A stretch of DNA of 51,006 nucleotides from Clostridia bacterium (GCA_021204625.1 JAJPZA010000141.1:1-51006); one strand, 5' to 3'; counted from the stretch's first letter, positions 31,886 through 40,635 are shown. The notes: generated by a model from the letters alone, not told the origin. Program-made: numbers and translations.

Positions 31886-33358
31886 ATGAAGTACATATTA
31901 GCGCTGGACCAGGGGACCACGTCCACCAGGGCCATTGTGTTCAACAAAGCCGGGCGCATAGTTGCCCAGGCGCAGCAGGAGTTCCGGCAGATATATCCTC
32001 AGCCGGGATGGGTTGAGCATTCCCCGCAGGATATCATGGCATCCGTGATGTCTGTGATAGCCGAAGTTCTCGTGCGCGCGGACGCATCTGCGAAGGACAT
32101 TGCCGCCCTTGGCATCACGAACCAGAGAGAAACGACCATAGTCTGGGACAAATCCACCGGAGAACCCATATACAACGCTATAGTCTGGCAGTGCCGCCGC
32201 ACGGCCGACTACTGCGACAGCATCCCGCAGGAGATGTGCGACATGATTTATTCCAAAACGGGCCTTATTCTGGATGCATACTTCTCCGCAACGAAGATAA
32301 AGTGGATTCTGGACAACGTGCAGGGAGCCCGCGAGCGGGCGGAGAAGGGGGAGCTCCTTTTCGGCACCGTAGACACGTACATCCTGTGGCAGCTCACAAA
32401 GGGCCGTTCATATGCCACAGATTATACGAACGCCAGCCGCACGATGCTCTTCAACATCCACACCCTCAAGTGGGACGAAGACCTTCTAAAGCTCTTCAGT
32501 ATTCCCAAAACCATGCTTCCGGCTGTCAAGCCCTCCGGCTCACTCTTCGGCAAAATCTCCGGCGGGGCCTTGGCGGGCGTTCCCATCTGCTCCATAGCGG
32601 GAGACCAGCAGGCGGCGCTTTTTGGCCAGCTCTGCCTCGAGCCAGGCGACGTGAAGAACACATACGGCACCGGATGCTTCCTTCTGATGAACACAGGGGA
32701 CAAGGCAGTGAAGAGCGAGAACGGCCTGGTTACAACCCTTGGAGCAGGCCTTACCGACAAGCCCTGCTACGTCCTGGAGGGATCCGTCTTCGCCGGCGGA
32801 GCGGCAGTCCAGTGGCTGAGAGACGGGCTCAAAGTGATCTCAAATGCAGCCGAAAGCGAGGCCATAGCCATTTCCGTAAAATCCAACGGAGGCGTTTACG
32901 TGGTTCCTGCCTTCACAGGCCTCGGCGCCCCCTACTGGGACGCCCATGCAAGAGGCACCATAACAGGCCTCACGCGCGGCTCCACAAGCGGCCACATAGT
33001 CCGGGCCACCCTTGAAGCCATAGCCTACCAGGTAAGCGATCTGGTGCGCGCCATGGAGCGCGACTCCGGAATGCATATTTCCAGGCTTGCAGTGGACGGC
33101 GGCGCATCCGCCAACAACTTCCTCATGCAGTTTCAGAGCGATATCTTAAACTGCGAGGCGGTCCGCCCGTGCGTATTTGAGACCACGGCCCTTGGCGTGG
33201 CATACCTTGCAGGCCTGTACTGCAAATACTGGGGAGGAGTGGACGAGCTCCGCCAGAACGCCAGCGACTGCCGGGTTTACATCCCCAACATGTCTGAGAC
33301 AGAGAGGGAATCCCTTCTCGCCGGATGGCAGGACGCCGTAAAGCGCGCAAGGAGATAA
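31886..33358 (+). CDS. glpK: Glycerol kinase
   Basis: A 490-residue FGGY-family kinase that phosphorylates glycerol to sn-glycerol 3-phosphate. Seen: [13 protein letters not shown] (residues 7-19), [19 protein letters not shown] near 77-95, [13 protein letters not shown] near 234, and the C-terminal signature [22 protein letters not shown] near 395-416. Length is normal. GGGGAGAAAG precedes the ATG. No glycerol facilitator or glycerol-3-phosphate dehydrogenase is near. A strong terminator follows at 33389-33416. Confidence 0.97.
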   Translation: MKYILALDQGTTSTRAIVFNKAGRIVAQAQQEFRQIYPQPGWVEHSPQDIMASVMSVIAEVLVRADASAKDIAALGITNQRETTIVWDKSTGEPIYNAIVWQCRRTADYCDSIPQEMCDMIYSKTGLILDAYFSATKIKWILDNVQGARERAEKGELLFGTVDTYILWQLTKGRSYATDYTNASRTMLFNIHTLKWDEDLLKLFSIPKTMLPAVKPSGSLFGKISGGALAGVPICSIAGDQQAALFGQLCLEPGDVKNTYGTGCFLLMNTGDKAVKSENGLVTTLGAGLTDKPCYVLEGSVFAGGAAVQWLRDGLKVISNAAESEAIAISVKSNGGVYVVPAFTGLGAPYWDAHARGTITGLTRGSTSGHIVRATLEAIAYQVSDLVRAMERDSGMHISRLAVDGGASANNFLMQFQSDILNCEAVRPCVFETTALGVAYLAGLYCKYWGGVDELRQNASDCRVYIPNMSETERESLLAGWQDAVKRARR

Positions 33359-33388
33359 CCCCAGGATATTCGCACCCCAATATACTGA

Positions 33389-33416
33389 AAAGAGCAGGCT
33401 GATTGCCTGCTTTTTT
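33389..33416 (+). terminator. glpK terminator
   Basis: AGCAGGC (33393-33399), loop tgatt, GCCTGCT (33405-33411), then ttttt. Confidence 0.92.
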
Positions 33417-33460
33417 GAGTGTTCCGTGCGGGATTTTTGACGGCGCTGTATCATAGATGT

Positions 33461-34223
33461 GAGTTGACGGCCTTCGGATGTGTGGTAAGCAGTTTTTACA
33501 TGCTTTGGTCTGCGGTAAGGACTTTTTACGCCCTGCGGTAAGCATTTTTTACATCGCACGGTAAGGACTTTTTTGCACGTTATGGTAAGCGGAATTTTAC
33601 ATGCCCTCATCAGTATATCTGCCGCTCTACGGATTGGAGCTATTTACAAGAAAGGAGTGGACGGATCCCAGCTGGCCATAATCTTGGACTGGCATCTGCT
33701 GAATATAAATTCACTGAAGAAAAGTTCACTGAAAAATAATTCAGTACCTGCTGCGGCATTTCCGCCGGGTGTTATATCGTAAATTGGAGTTGATGACTTC
33801 CGGATGTGCGGTAAGCAGAATTTTACATGCCCTCATCAGTATATCTGCCGCTCTGCGGACCGGGGCTATATTGAAGAAATGAGTTGACGGCTCCCGGAAA
33901 AGTCCCTTGCGTGTAGTGCTAAGTGCGGGTACGCAGTATAGTACAAACTGGAATTTTTGTCGCCTTAAAATCCAGTTTCACTGCATAAAAAAAAGCGGCA
34001 TATGTTGCGCAGAAGCAACATTAACCGCCGTTATTGTGGAGATTTTCAAAGGCCTGCGAAATGGAATTTAGGACTACACTTTCAGGGCGTCCAAGACTCT
34101 TGCGGTAAGCAGAATTTGCATTCTCCGGTAAGGACTTTTTACGCCCTGCGGTAAGCAGTTTTTTACTTCGCACGGCAAGGACTTTTTTGCGCGTTATGGT
34201 AAGCGGAATTTTACATGCCCTCA
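33461..34223. repeat. Nested repeat cluster built on a GGTAAG...TTTTTAC unit
   Basis: About 760 bp without a supported gene. A unit of about 24 bp, GGTAAG-N2-4-TTTTTAC, occurs in alternating versions (GGTAAGCAG... and GGTAAGGAC...). Four units form a block at 33513-33609 that recurs at 34126-34223 with about 94 of 98 bases equal. A larger flank (gagttgacggc...cggatgt at 33461, 33787 and 33881; CCTCATCAGTATATCTGCCG at 33605 and 33831) gives partial copies. The right block ends on the TGA of the minus-strand ATP-grasp gene. Each unit can fold weakly (GTAA with TTAC). The inner part also holds an AAACTGGA/TCCAGTTT hairpin (33945-33978). Confidence 0.75.
33986..34028 (-). terminator. Minus-strand terminator downstream of the ATP-grasp gene
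   Basis: On the minus strand, GCGG (34028-34025) with CCGC (33998-33995) and TGTTGC (34020-34015) with GCAACA (34008-34003) form a stem followed by eight T (33994-33987). Confidence 0.75.
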
Positions 34224-35117
34224 GCCGTAGATCTTGCGCACTATGTATTCAGCGTATAACCTGGCTATATTGATGCCTGTAACGGCCTCTATGCCGCCGA
34301 AAAACGCATTGGAGTTTACTTCGCACACAAGATACCCTCTGGAAGAGGGGAGCACGTCTATCCCGCAGTAATCCAGGTCCAGGATATCTGAGACTTTCCC
34401 GCACAGCGCAGATAATTCCGGATCCAGCTCATAAACAGACCCCTTGCCGCCAAGCTCTATATTGGAACGGAAGTCCGTACAGGATTCCCGTTGCATCGCG
34501 GCAACGGCCTTTCCGTCTATGCATATGACACGTATATCCATTCCGGCGCATTCCTTTATGCATTCCTGGAAAAGGTGGGGTGCCAGTTTGTACTGTTCGC
34601 AGAGGACACGGAGCTCTGCCCTGCTGTCTGCCTTGTGGACGTCTTTCCCGAGGGACCCGTACGACGCTTTTACGATAACCGGATAGCCCAAAGCCTGCTC
34701 TATATGGTCCAGAGTGCTTTCTTTCACAGGCTCCTGGGGATCATAGCAGAGAAGCCCCGGAAGGGTCTTTGGCATCTGGATTCCATGGTCTGTGAGGGCT
34801 ATGTGGGTGAGCATCTTGTCATCGCAGGTGGCAATGGCTTCGGCGCTGTTAAAGAGCTTTAGTCCGGTTTTTTCCAGCAGGACGGAAACGTACTTGTCCT
34901 TGTCCAGATATACACAGAAGTCATATGCCGCAATGCGGCGTATGGCCTCCCCGTTTCCGGAGACTTCCACAGGAAAGGAATTGTTGGGGCATATGTCCGC
35001 CTCAACGCCAAATTTGGAGAACTCTTCCTTGAGCCGTAAGGACTGGTTCAGAGAGGAGGGCAGAGTGGAGTATGCGTTTGTGATTATGATGCCTTTGCGC
35101 ATGCCTGAATCCTTCAT
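34221..35117 (-). CDS. RimK-like ATP-grasp ligase
   Basis: A 298-residue ATP-grasp enzyme of the RimK (glutamate ligase) kind, which forms amide bonds from a carboxylate and an amine using ATP. Seen: LGYPVIVKASYGSLGKDVH near residues 142-160 (nucleotide-binding lysine and glycine-rich loop), LFQECIKECAGMDIRVICIDGK near 185-207, and the metal-binding end GIDVLPSSRGYLVCEVNSNAFFGGIE near 255-280. The acceptor is unknown. Starts at 35117 or at 35102 (the latter with GAAGGA upstream) are both possible. The stop codon coincides with the end of the repeat cluster at 34126-34223. It may be co-transcribed after mscS, though a hairpin lies between. Confidence 0.88.
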   Translation of the reverse strand: MKDSGMRKGIIITNAYSTLPSSLNQSLRLKEEFSKFGVEADICPNNSFPVEVSGNGEAIRRIAAYDFCVYLDKDKYVSVLLEKTGLKLFNSAEAIATCDDKMLTHIALTDHGIQMPKTLPGLLCYDPQEPVKESTLDHIEQALGYPVIVKASYGSLGKDVHKADSRAELRVLCEQYKLAPHLFQECIKECAGMDIRVICIDGKAVAAMQRESCTDFRSNIELGGKGSVYELDPELSALCGKVSDILDLDYCGIDVLPSSRGYLVCEVNSNAFFGGIEAVTGINIARLYAEYIVRKIYG

Positions 35118-35160
35118 ATGTCCCTGTTAAGGACTGCATAGCTGTGCCTGTATATAGCAA

Positions 35161-35184
35161 TGCGGGAGCTTTGCGGCTCCCGCA
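35161..35184 (-). terminator. Hairpin between the mscS-type gene and the ATP-grasp gene
   Basis: TGCGGGAGC (35161-35169) pairs with GCTCCCGCA (35176-35184), a perfect 9-bp stem; there is no strong T-run on the minus strand, so read-through is likely. Confidence 0.6.
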
Positions 35185-35217
35185 GGCGATTGTATGGTTA
35201 TTCTTTGATAGAAAAGG

Positions 35218-36417
35218 TCAGTCGTCTCCCTCGGAGCCGACAACGGAAGAGGTCTTGATAACGGGTTCTTCAGGCTGATCGGACTTCTTTTTCTTTGAAG
35301 ACTTTTTCTTTTTGGAAGCCGCTTCTTCCTCAGCTTCCCTGGCCGCTTTTTCCGCAGTCTTGGCCGCTTTTTCTTCAGCTGCTTTGGCGTCATTGGCTTC
35401 CTTCAATGCGTCATACTTTGCTTTCTGGCTCTTCACAAGAGCTGTGATGCTGTCGTTCTCAAGGTCAAAACGGTGGGATTCCTGGGTACGCACTTTCTCA
35501 ACTCTCTCAGGCAGGGGATCCGGAATAACGGGCATGACAACCTCGTCCTTTCTCTCGCGCATTTCGATCTGCGTGAAGGGAATGGTGATTCCGTAACGCT
35601 TGAATTCATTGTACAGATGCTCGTTTACATAGAAGAACACATCCCAGTAATCCTGCTGGTCGCACCAGCAGCGGAGTGCAAGTCCTATGCCGCTGTCTCC
35701 GAATGAGTTGATGGAGCAGAAGGGCTTCTTGCCTTCCACGTCCTGGTATACGCGGCCGTCACTGTACATTACGGCATAAGCGATCTGTTTTACAAGCTCA
35801 ATGTCTGTTTCGTAAGCCACGGACACGTCAAAGTCTATACGGCGGGAGCCTGTTGCCCCGTAGTTGACGATGTTGCCGGACACCATCGAGGAGTTGGGGA
35901 TGGATATCCTCTTGCCGTCATACCTGTCGAGTGTCGTGAACAGGAAATTGATGTTGACAACGGTGCCTTCGACGTCATTGGCGGAGATATAGTCTCCCTT
36001 GTTGATTATTTTTGATGAAACAATGATGAGGCCGTCCGCAACGTTGGCCAGGCAGTCCTCAAGGGAAAGTCCTACTGCCAGGATTACGGCGCTTATCGCC
36101 GTAACTGCTCCGGAAAGGTTCACTCCCAGGATTCCGAGAAGGATGAGGATCAGGATTACCCACAGGACAAGCCGGATAATGGTCAGTATGAACTGCTGGG
36201 CAATCATCGCTATCTTGGTGTGGCTGAAAATCTTCTTGAACAGCTTCATGAGGAGCTTGATGATTATGATGCCCAGAACAAGGGCAACCACAAACCATAT
36301 TACTCCCCAGTAGTTGTTGGTGAAGTAATCCACTATGTCGTTCCACATCCCTACAAAGAAGTTTTCGGATGCTCCCGCAGTGGTTTCTGACGCATCTTCC
36401 AAAAGAGAAAGTATCAT
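35218..36417 (-). CDS. Small-conductance mechanosensitive channel, MscS family
   Basis: A 399-residue MscS-type channel that releases solutes on hypo-osmotic shock. Seen: N-terminal outside segment, TM helices at about residues 36-55 and 75-100, the pore-lining region LSGAVTAISAVILAVGLSLEDCLANVADG near 105-135, then the cytosolic beta domain GDYISANDVEGTVVNINFLFTTL and RISIPNSSMVSGNIVNYG. Residues 330-399 form an extra Lys/Glu/Ala-rich tail (probable coiled coil, EEKAAKTAEKAAREAEEEAA, then a run of Ser/Lys) that plain MscS lacks. GGAAG lies before the ATG at 36417. A sigma-A promoter lies at 36530-36501. Confidence 0.92.
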   Translation of the reverse strand: MILSLLEDASETTAGASENFFVGMWNDIVDYFTNNYWGVIWFVVALVLGIIIIKLLMKLFKKIFSHTKIAMIAQQFILTIIRLVLWVILILILLGILGVNLSGAVTAISAVILAVGLSLEDCLANVADGLIIVSSKIINKGDYISANDVEGTVVNINFLFTTLDRYDGKRISIPNSSMVSGNIVNYGATGSRRIDFDVSVAYETDIELVKQIAYAVMYSDGRVYQDVEGKKPFCSINSFGDSGIGLALRCWCDQQDYWDVFFYVNEHLYNEFKRYGITIPFTQIEMRERKDEVVMPVIPDPLPERVEKVRTQESHRFDLENDSITALVKSQKAKYDALKEANDAKAAEEKAAKTAEKAAREAEEEAASKKKKSSKKKKSDQPEEPVIKTSSVVGSEGDD

Positions 36418-36448
36418 GAATGTATCTTCCGTCTGTTACCTAATTAAT

Positions 36449-36476
36449 AATAGCCAATAATGAATAGCCAATAATG
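36449..36476. repeat. Tandem repeat, 2 x 14 bp, in the mscS leader
   Basis: AATAGCCAATAATG occurs twice in direct succession (36449-36462, 36463-36476), between the promoter and the ATG of the minus-strand channel gene. Confidence 0.7.
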
Positions 36477-36500
36477 TGGCGAATCTTGAAAATCACAGGG

Positions 36501-36530
36501 ATTATATCACACGAGCTGGCAGGTTGTAAA
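36501..36530 (-). promoter_or_regulatory. Promoter of the mscS-type gene
   Basis: Minus strand: TTTACA (36530-36525), 18-bp spacer, TATAAT (36506-36501). Confidence 0.7.
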
Positions 36531-36597
36531 CCGAATTTTGCATACAAAAACACCGCCTGTGCGCTTGCATTGTCATGAAGCGCGGTGTACCATTTAT

Positions 36598-36625
36598 GCG
36601 TTGCGCCGGAGGACCGGCGCAACGC
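36598..36625 (+). promoter_or_regulatory. 12-bp perfect hairpin in the HNH gene leader
   Basis: GCGTTGCGCCGG (36598-36609) and CCGGCGCAACGC (36614-36625) enclose the loop AGGA. It ends 12 nt before the ATG and just touches the AGAGG ribosome site, so it may limit translation or act as a terminator for transcripts from upstream. Confidence 0.5.
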
Positions 36626-36636
36626 AAGAGGCGTTT

Positions 36637-37065
36637 ATGAAGCTTGACTTTGAACCCGTGCCGGATTCATGCTGGTACTCCAACCTAAGATCCATCCTTT
36701 CCAAGGAGCAGTGGGACTTCGTCCGCAAGGACGCCTATGCCCGCGCCGGAGGCAAGTGCATGATATGCGGGAAACCCACCGCCCGCCTTGAGGCCCACGA
36801 GAAATGGTCCTATGACGAGAAGAACAAGGTGCAAAAGCTGGAGGATGTCGTGGCCGTCTGCAGAGCCTGCCATGAAGTCATCCATATCGGCCGCACTCAG
36901 CTCATGGGCCGGGAGAAGGAAGCCTGCGAGCATTACATGAAAGTGAACGGCTGCTCCTACGCCGAGTACCGCAAGGCCCTCGGCGAAGCCAACGCCGCCC
37001 ACCAGCGCAGGAACAAAATAGATGAATGGAAACTGGACCTCACCTGGCTCCAGAGATTTTGCTGA
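36637..37065 (+). CDS. HNH endonuclease family protein
   Basis: A 142-residue protein with an HNH/beta-beta-alpha-metal nuclease core: zinc pair CMICGKP near residues 43-49, the His of LEAHEKWSYDE near 56, and the second zinc/metal pair CRACHEVIHIGR near 80-91. The C-terminal half (YMKVNGCSYAEYRKALGEA) is helical and found in bacterial stand-alone HNH proteins. AGAGG precedes ATG 36637; a longer frame from 36538 would cross two hairpins. It is alone on its transcript and may be a host-defence or housekeeping nuclease; no restriction partner is near. Confidence 0.82.
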   Translation: MKLDFEPVPDSCWYSNLRSILSKEQWDFVRKDAYARAGGKCMICGKPTARLEAHEKWSYDEKNKVQKLEDVVAVCRACHEVIHIGRTQLMGREKEACEHYMKVNGCSYAEYRKALGEANAAHQRRNKIDEWKLDLTWLQRFC

Positions 37066-37240
37066 TTGAATTGCAGCAATTCAAAGCCACAGCTATATTT
37101 AGGACTATTCATAGTCCTGGCTGCGGACCATCCCTGAACAAGAATATTGCCTTCGGGCAGAATATGCGGACAAAATGCGGCTCCTTTTACCCGGGCCGCA
37201 TGCCATATATTGCGGGCCGCATGCAGTGTGCACAAATTTC
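37066..37240. other. Spacer after the HNH gene with hairpins and a 12-bp direct repeat
   Basis: Two perfect hairpins lie directly behind the stop: TTGAATTG/CAATTCAA (37066-37084) and AGGACTA/TAGTCCT (37101-37118). CGGGCCGCATGC occurs twice (37192-37203 and 37213-37224). No gene. Confidence 0.5.
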
Positions 37241-37243
37241 ATA

Positions 37244-37469
37244 TGTGGATAAGTCGCTGTGGATAAACGGCAGAATAAGGGTCCGGACGGACATAGGATG
37301 GGTCTGTGGATGAAGCAGATATGCGGCAAAGTGATGAATAACTCGCCAGATTGTGGATAAAATCCGGGGTTTCGGAGGGTATTTCTGCAATTTTCTTCTG
37401 TCCACAACGGATTGTGGACAAGATTTGGAGGCGGTGGACAGATGAACGGCAAACACAACATGTGGACAA
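37244..37469. promoter_or_regulatory. Cluster of DnaA boxes upstream of nrdD
   Basis: Three perfect boxes (TGTGGATAA at 37244, 37258 and 37352), one single-mismatch box TGTGGATGA at 37305, and TGTGGACAA at 37413 and 37461. TGTCCACAA (37399-37407) and TTGTGGACA (37412-37420) form an inverted pair with a 4-bp spacer. Seven matches in 226 bp is far above chance. The likely role is coupling dNTP synthesis to replication initiation. Confidence 0.75.
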
Positions 37470-37500
37470 ATTGCCATTAAAAAAACACAATATATTGTGT
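37453..37500. promoter_or_regulatory. NrdR operator (proximal box perfect, distal box degenerate)
   Basis: ACACAATATATTGTGT at 37485-37500 is a perfect palindrome matching the NrdR box. A degenerate box ACACAACATGTGGACA starts at 37453, 32 bp earlier, which is the usual three-helix-turn spacing of paired NrdR boxes. The proximal box ends 8 bp before the -35 element. Confidence 0.85.
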
Positions 37501-37508
37501 CTGTGAGC

Positions 37509-37537
37509 TTGACATACGGTCTTCAAAGGTCTATACT
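37509..37537 (+). promoter_or_regulatory. Promoter of nrdD
   Basis: TTGACA (37509-37514), 17-bp spacer, TATACT (37532-37537). Confidence 0.85.
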
Positions 37538-37647
37538 CTTCATTGCACCGTCTGGAGAGGGGTGGTGGAAAAAGTCAGAGATGATTTGGAAAAACGGTTG
37601 AATAGCTGCGTGGAAGAGAGAGAAAGCGGCAGTTAGGGGAGTCAGAT

Positions 37648-39774
37648 ATGAAGGTTATCAAGCGTGACGGCTCGACATGTGATTTTGACAGAAGCAAGAT
37701 TGTCAACGCCATCAGGAAAGCTAATGATGCAGTTGATCCGGAAGACAGGGCAACGAATGAGCAGATAGAGTCAATTGCGGACGACATCGCCAGCCGTCAC
37801 CGCGTGCGTCTTCTTGTGGAAGACATACAGGACATGGTAGAGGAAAAGCTCATGGAGCTCCAGAAGTTCCAGCTCATGAAGGCTTATATCCTGTACCGTT
37901 ATGAGCGCGCCTTAGTCAGAAAGGCCAACACGACGGATGAAAGCATTCTTTCTCTCATCCGCAACACGAACAAGGACGTAATGGAGGAGAACTCCAACAA
38001 GAACGCCCACACGGCCGCAACCCAGAGAGACCTTATTGCCGGCGAAGTGTCCAAGGACCTCACAAGACGTATCCTTCTCCCCGAGTACCTGTCCAAGGCG
38101 CATGACGAAGGCGCCATCCATTTCCATGACGCGGACTATTTCATCCAGCCCATATTCAACTGCTGCCTTATAAACATCCAGGACATGCTGGACAACGGCA
38201 CCGTCATGAACGGCAAGATGATAGAGAGCCCCAAGTCATTCCAGGTAGCCTGCACAGTCGTGACGCAGATCATAGCTTCCGTGGCTTCCGGCCAGTACGG
38301 CGGACAGTCCGTCAACATGGCTCACCTTGGCAAGTATCTGCGCCGTTCCAGGGAGAAGTACACGCGCCAGTGCGAAGAGATGTTCGGAGACTCCGTTTCC
38401 GAAGACGTGAAGAAGAAGTTCGTGGACATGAGAGTCAAGGATGAGCTCAAGTCCGGCGTGCAGACAATACAGTACCAGATCAACACCCTCATGACCACAA
38501 ACGGGCAGTCCCCATTCGTGACCCTCTTCCTCTGGCTGGACGACAATGATCCGTACATCGAAGAGAACGCGCAGATAATCGAGGAGATTCTCAACCAGCG
38601 CTACCAGGGCATCAAGAACGAAGTGGGCGTATATGTGACACCTGCGTTCCCGAAGCTCGTTTACGTGCTCGACGAGAACAACTGCCTCAAGGGCGGCCGT
38701 TATGACTATCTCACGAAGCTGGCCGTAAAGTGCTCCTCCAAGAGACTGTACCCCGATTACATCTCCGCAAAGAAGATGCGCGAGAATTACCAGGGCAACG
38801 TATTCTCCCCCATGGGCTGCAGGTCTTTCCTCATTCCCTGGAAGGATGAGAACGGCAACTACAAGTTCGAGGGAAGATTCAACCAGGGCGTTGTATCCAT
38901 CAACCTTCCTCAGTGCGGAATCCTTGCAAAGGGAGACGAGGCCAAGTTCTGGGAGATTCTAGAAGAAAGGCTCCAGCTCTGCTTCGACGCCCTCATGGTC
39001 CGCCACAACGCACTCGTTGGCGTAACGTCAGACGTTTCCCCCGTTCACTGGCAGTACGGCGCCATCGCCCGCCTGGACAAGGGAGAGAAGATAGACAAGT
39101 ATCTGTACGGCTCATACTCCACAATCTCACTCGGCTACATCGGCCTCTACGAGTGCACCCTTCTTGTGAAGGGATGCTCGCACACCACTCCTGAAGGCGA
39201 AAAGTTCGCCCTTAAGGTAATGCAGACCCTGAGAGACCACTGCGACAAGTGGAAGGAAGAGACAAACATCGGCTTCTCATTATACGGCACGCCCGCAGAG
39301 TCCCTGTGCTACAGATTCGCCCGCATAGACAAGGAGCGTTTCGGCACAATCAAGGACGTCACGGACAAGGGATATTACACGAACAGCTATCACGTGGATG
39401 TCCGCGAGCACATCGACGCGTTCTCCAAGTTCACGTTCGAGAGCCAGTTCCAGAAGATCTCCGCCGGCGGAGCAATCTCCTACATCGAGATCCCCAACAT
39501 GCGCAACAACCTCACGGCCCTTGCGGACGTAGTGAAGTTCATATACGACAACATCCAGTACGCCGAGTTCAACACCAAGTCAGACTACTGCCAGGTATGC
39601 GGATATGACGGCGAGATTATGATCAACGACGACAACGAGTGGGAGTGCCCCATCTGCCACAACAAGGACCAGCGCAGGATGAACGTCACCCGCCGCACCT
39701 GCGGATATCTCGGCGAGAATTTCTGGAACGTCGGCAAGACCAAGGAAATCAAGGCCAGGGTTCTTCATCTGTAA
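37648..39774 (+). CDS. nrdD: Anaerobic (class III) ribonucleoside-triphosphate reductase
   Basis: A 708-residue glycyl-radical enzyme that reduces NTPs to dNTPs without oxygen. Residues 1-90 are an ATP-cone (MKVIKRDGSTCDFDRSKIVNAI and so on) for allosteric control. The barrel holds HFHDADYFIQPIFNCCLIN near 155 and GVVSINLPQCG near 415. The C-terminal zinc site has CQVCG near 648 and CPIC near 669; the radical glycine is in RRTCGYLGENFW near residue 686. A leader with NrdR and DnaA boxes precedes it, and AGGGGAG is placed before ATG 37648. nrdG and dut follow on the same strand, 208 bp and about 120 bp apart. Confidence 0.97.
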   Translation: MKVIKRDGSTCDFDRSKIVNAIRKANDAVDPEDRATNEQIESIADDIASRHRVRLLVEDIQDMVEEKLMELQKFQLMKAYILYRYERALVRKANTTDESILSLIRNTNKDVMEENSNKNAHTAATQRDLIAGEVSKDLTRRILLPEYLSKAHDEGAIHFHDADYFIQPIFNCCLINIQDMLDNGTVMNGKMIESPKSFQVACTVVTQIIASVASGQYGGQSVNMAHLGKYLRRSREKYTRQCEEMFGDSVSEDVKKKFVDMRVKDELKSGVQTIQYQINTLMTTNGQSPFVTLFLWLDDNDPYIEENAQIIEEILNQRYQGIKNEVGVYVTPAFPKLVYVLDENNCLKGGRYDYLTKLAVKCSSKRLYPDYISAKKMRENYQGNVFSPMGCRSFLIPWKDENGNYKFEGRFNQGVVSINLPQCGILAKGDEAKFWEILEERLQLCFDALMVRHNALVGVTSDVSPVHWQYGAIARLDKGEKIDKYLYGSYSTISLGYIGLYECTLLVKGCSHTTPEGEKFALKVMQTLRDHCDKWKEETNIGFSLYGTPAESLCYRFARIDKERFGTIKDVTDKGYYTNSYHVDVREHIDAFSKFTFESQFQKISAGGAISYIEIPNMRNNLTALADVVKFIYDNIQYAEFNTKSDYCQVCGYDGEIMINDDNEWECPICHNKDQRRMNVTRRTCGYLGENFWNVGKTKEIKARVLHL

Positions 39775-39834
39775 TCTTCAGCCGGCCAAAGGCTGCACAA
39801 AGACGAATTTTCTGCCATATGGCTCCTATGAAAG

Positions 39835-39865
39835 CGCCGTGGGCCTCACGCCTGCGGCGTTTGTT
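39835..39865 (+). terminator. Weak terminator-like stem between nrdD and nrdG
   Basis: CGCCG (39835-39839) pairs with CGGCG (39855-39859), followed by tttgtt. A short stem; it may only reduce nrdG expression relative to nrdD. Confidence 0.35.
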
Positions 39866-39982
39866 AACTCACAGGGCCAATGGCCTTCCGGATGCGCCGC
39901 AAGGCCCGGTCCGCAAGAGACACGGAAGATGCGGAAGGGGGCCGTTTTTTACGGCAAATCCCGCATATATGAGAGGCAATAA

Positions 39983-40519
39983 ATGAATTACGGAAAAATC
40001 AAGTGGTTTGACATAGCGGACGGCCCGGGCGTGCGCGTCGCCCTGTTCGTGAGCGGATGCCGCAACCACTGCAAAAACTGCTTCAACCCCGAGACATGGG
40101 ATTTCAGATACGGGGAGCCATTCACGAAGGAAGTGGAGGACTCCATAATGAAGGGCCTTGAGCCGGACCACATCAAGGGCCTCACCCTTCTGGGCGGAGA
40201 CCCCTTCGAGCCGGAGAACGCCAAAGCGCTGGCGCCCTTTGTGGAGCGCGTCCGGGCCAACTACCCGAACAAGACCATCTGGTGCTACACAGGCTACACC
40301 TTCGACGAGCTTCTCACCGGCAAGCGCGTGCCCATAGACATAGTCCTTCGCATCTTCAGATGCCTGGACATCCTCGTGGACGGACGCTTCGTGGAGGCCC
40401 TCAAGGACCTTTCCCTTCTCTTCCGCGGCTCGTCCAACCAGCGCCTCATCCTCGTGCAGGAATCCCTTAAAAAAGACGAGGTCGTATGCTGGGACGGCAA
40501 GACCCAGTACGACATCTGA
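39983..40519 (+). CDS. nrdG: Anaerobic ribonucleotide reductase activating protein
   Basis: A 178-residue radical-SAM enzyme that generates the glycyl radical on NrdD. The 4Fe-4S cysteines are Cys26, Cys30 and Cys33 in SGCRNHCKNCFNPETWDF; the GGDPF motif (LTLLGGDPFEPENA, near residues 69-82) and TIWCYTGYTFDELL follow the family. Length and composition are normal. It starts at ATG 39983 with GAGAGG upstream, downstream of nrdD as in most anaerobes. Confidence 0.96.
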   Translation: MNYGKIKWFDIADGPGVRVALFVSGCRNHCKNCFNPETWDFRYGEPFTKEVEDSIMKGLEPDHIKGLTLLGGDPFEPENAKALAPFVERVRANYPNKTIWCYTGYTFDELLTGKRVPIDIVLRIFRCLDILVDGRFVEALKDLSLLFRGSSNQRLILVQESLKKDEVVCWDGKTQYDI

Positions 40520-40635
40520 CGCCCGCCCCTGGCCCAAAGGCCTGAAGGCCGAAGGACAGAGGATATGGCGCAAACATGCCTCATGCATGGCCCGCAAAAC
40601 GCGGCCCGTGAAAAGACAGACCAGCCAGGAGATTT

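Noticed and set aside
33461-34223. Repeat cluster taken as a CRISPR array
   Set aside because: Unit lengths and spacings are irregular, spacers are themselves repeated, and there are no cas genes; the units are imperfect and alternate in type.
37244-37469. DnaA-box cluster taken as a chromosomal replication origin
   Set aside because: No dnaA, dnaN or AT-rich unwinding element is adjacent, and the cluster sits in a promoter region directly before an NrdR box, so promoter control fits better.
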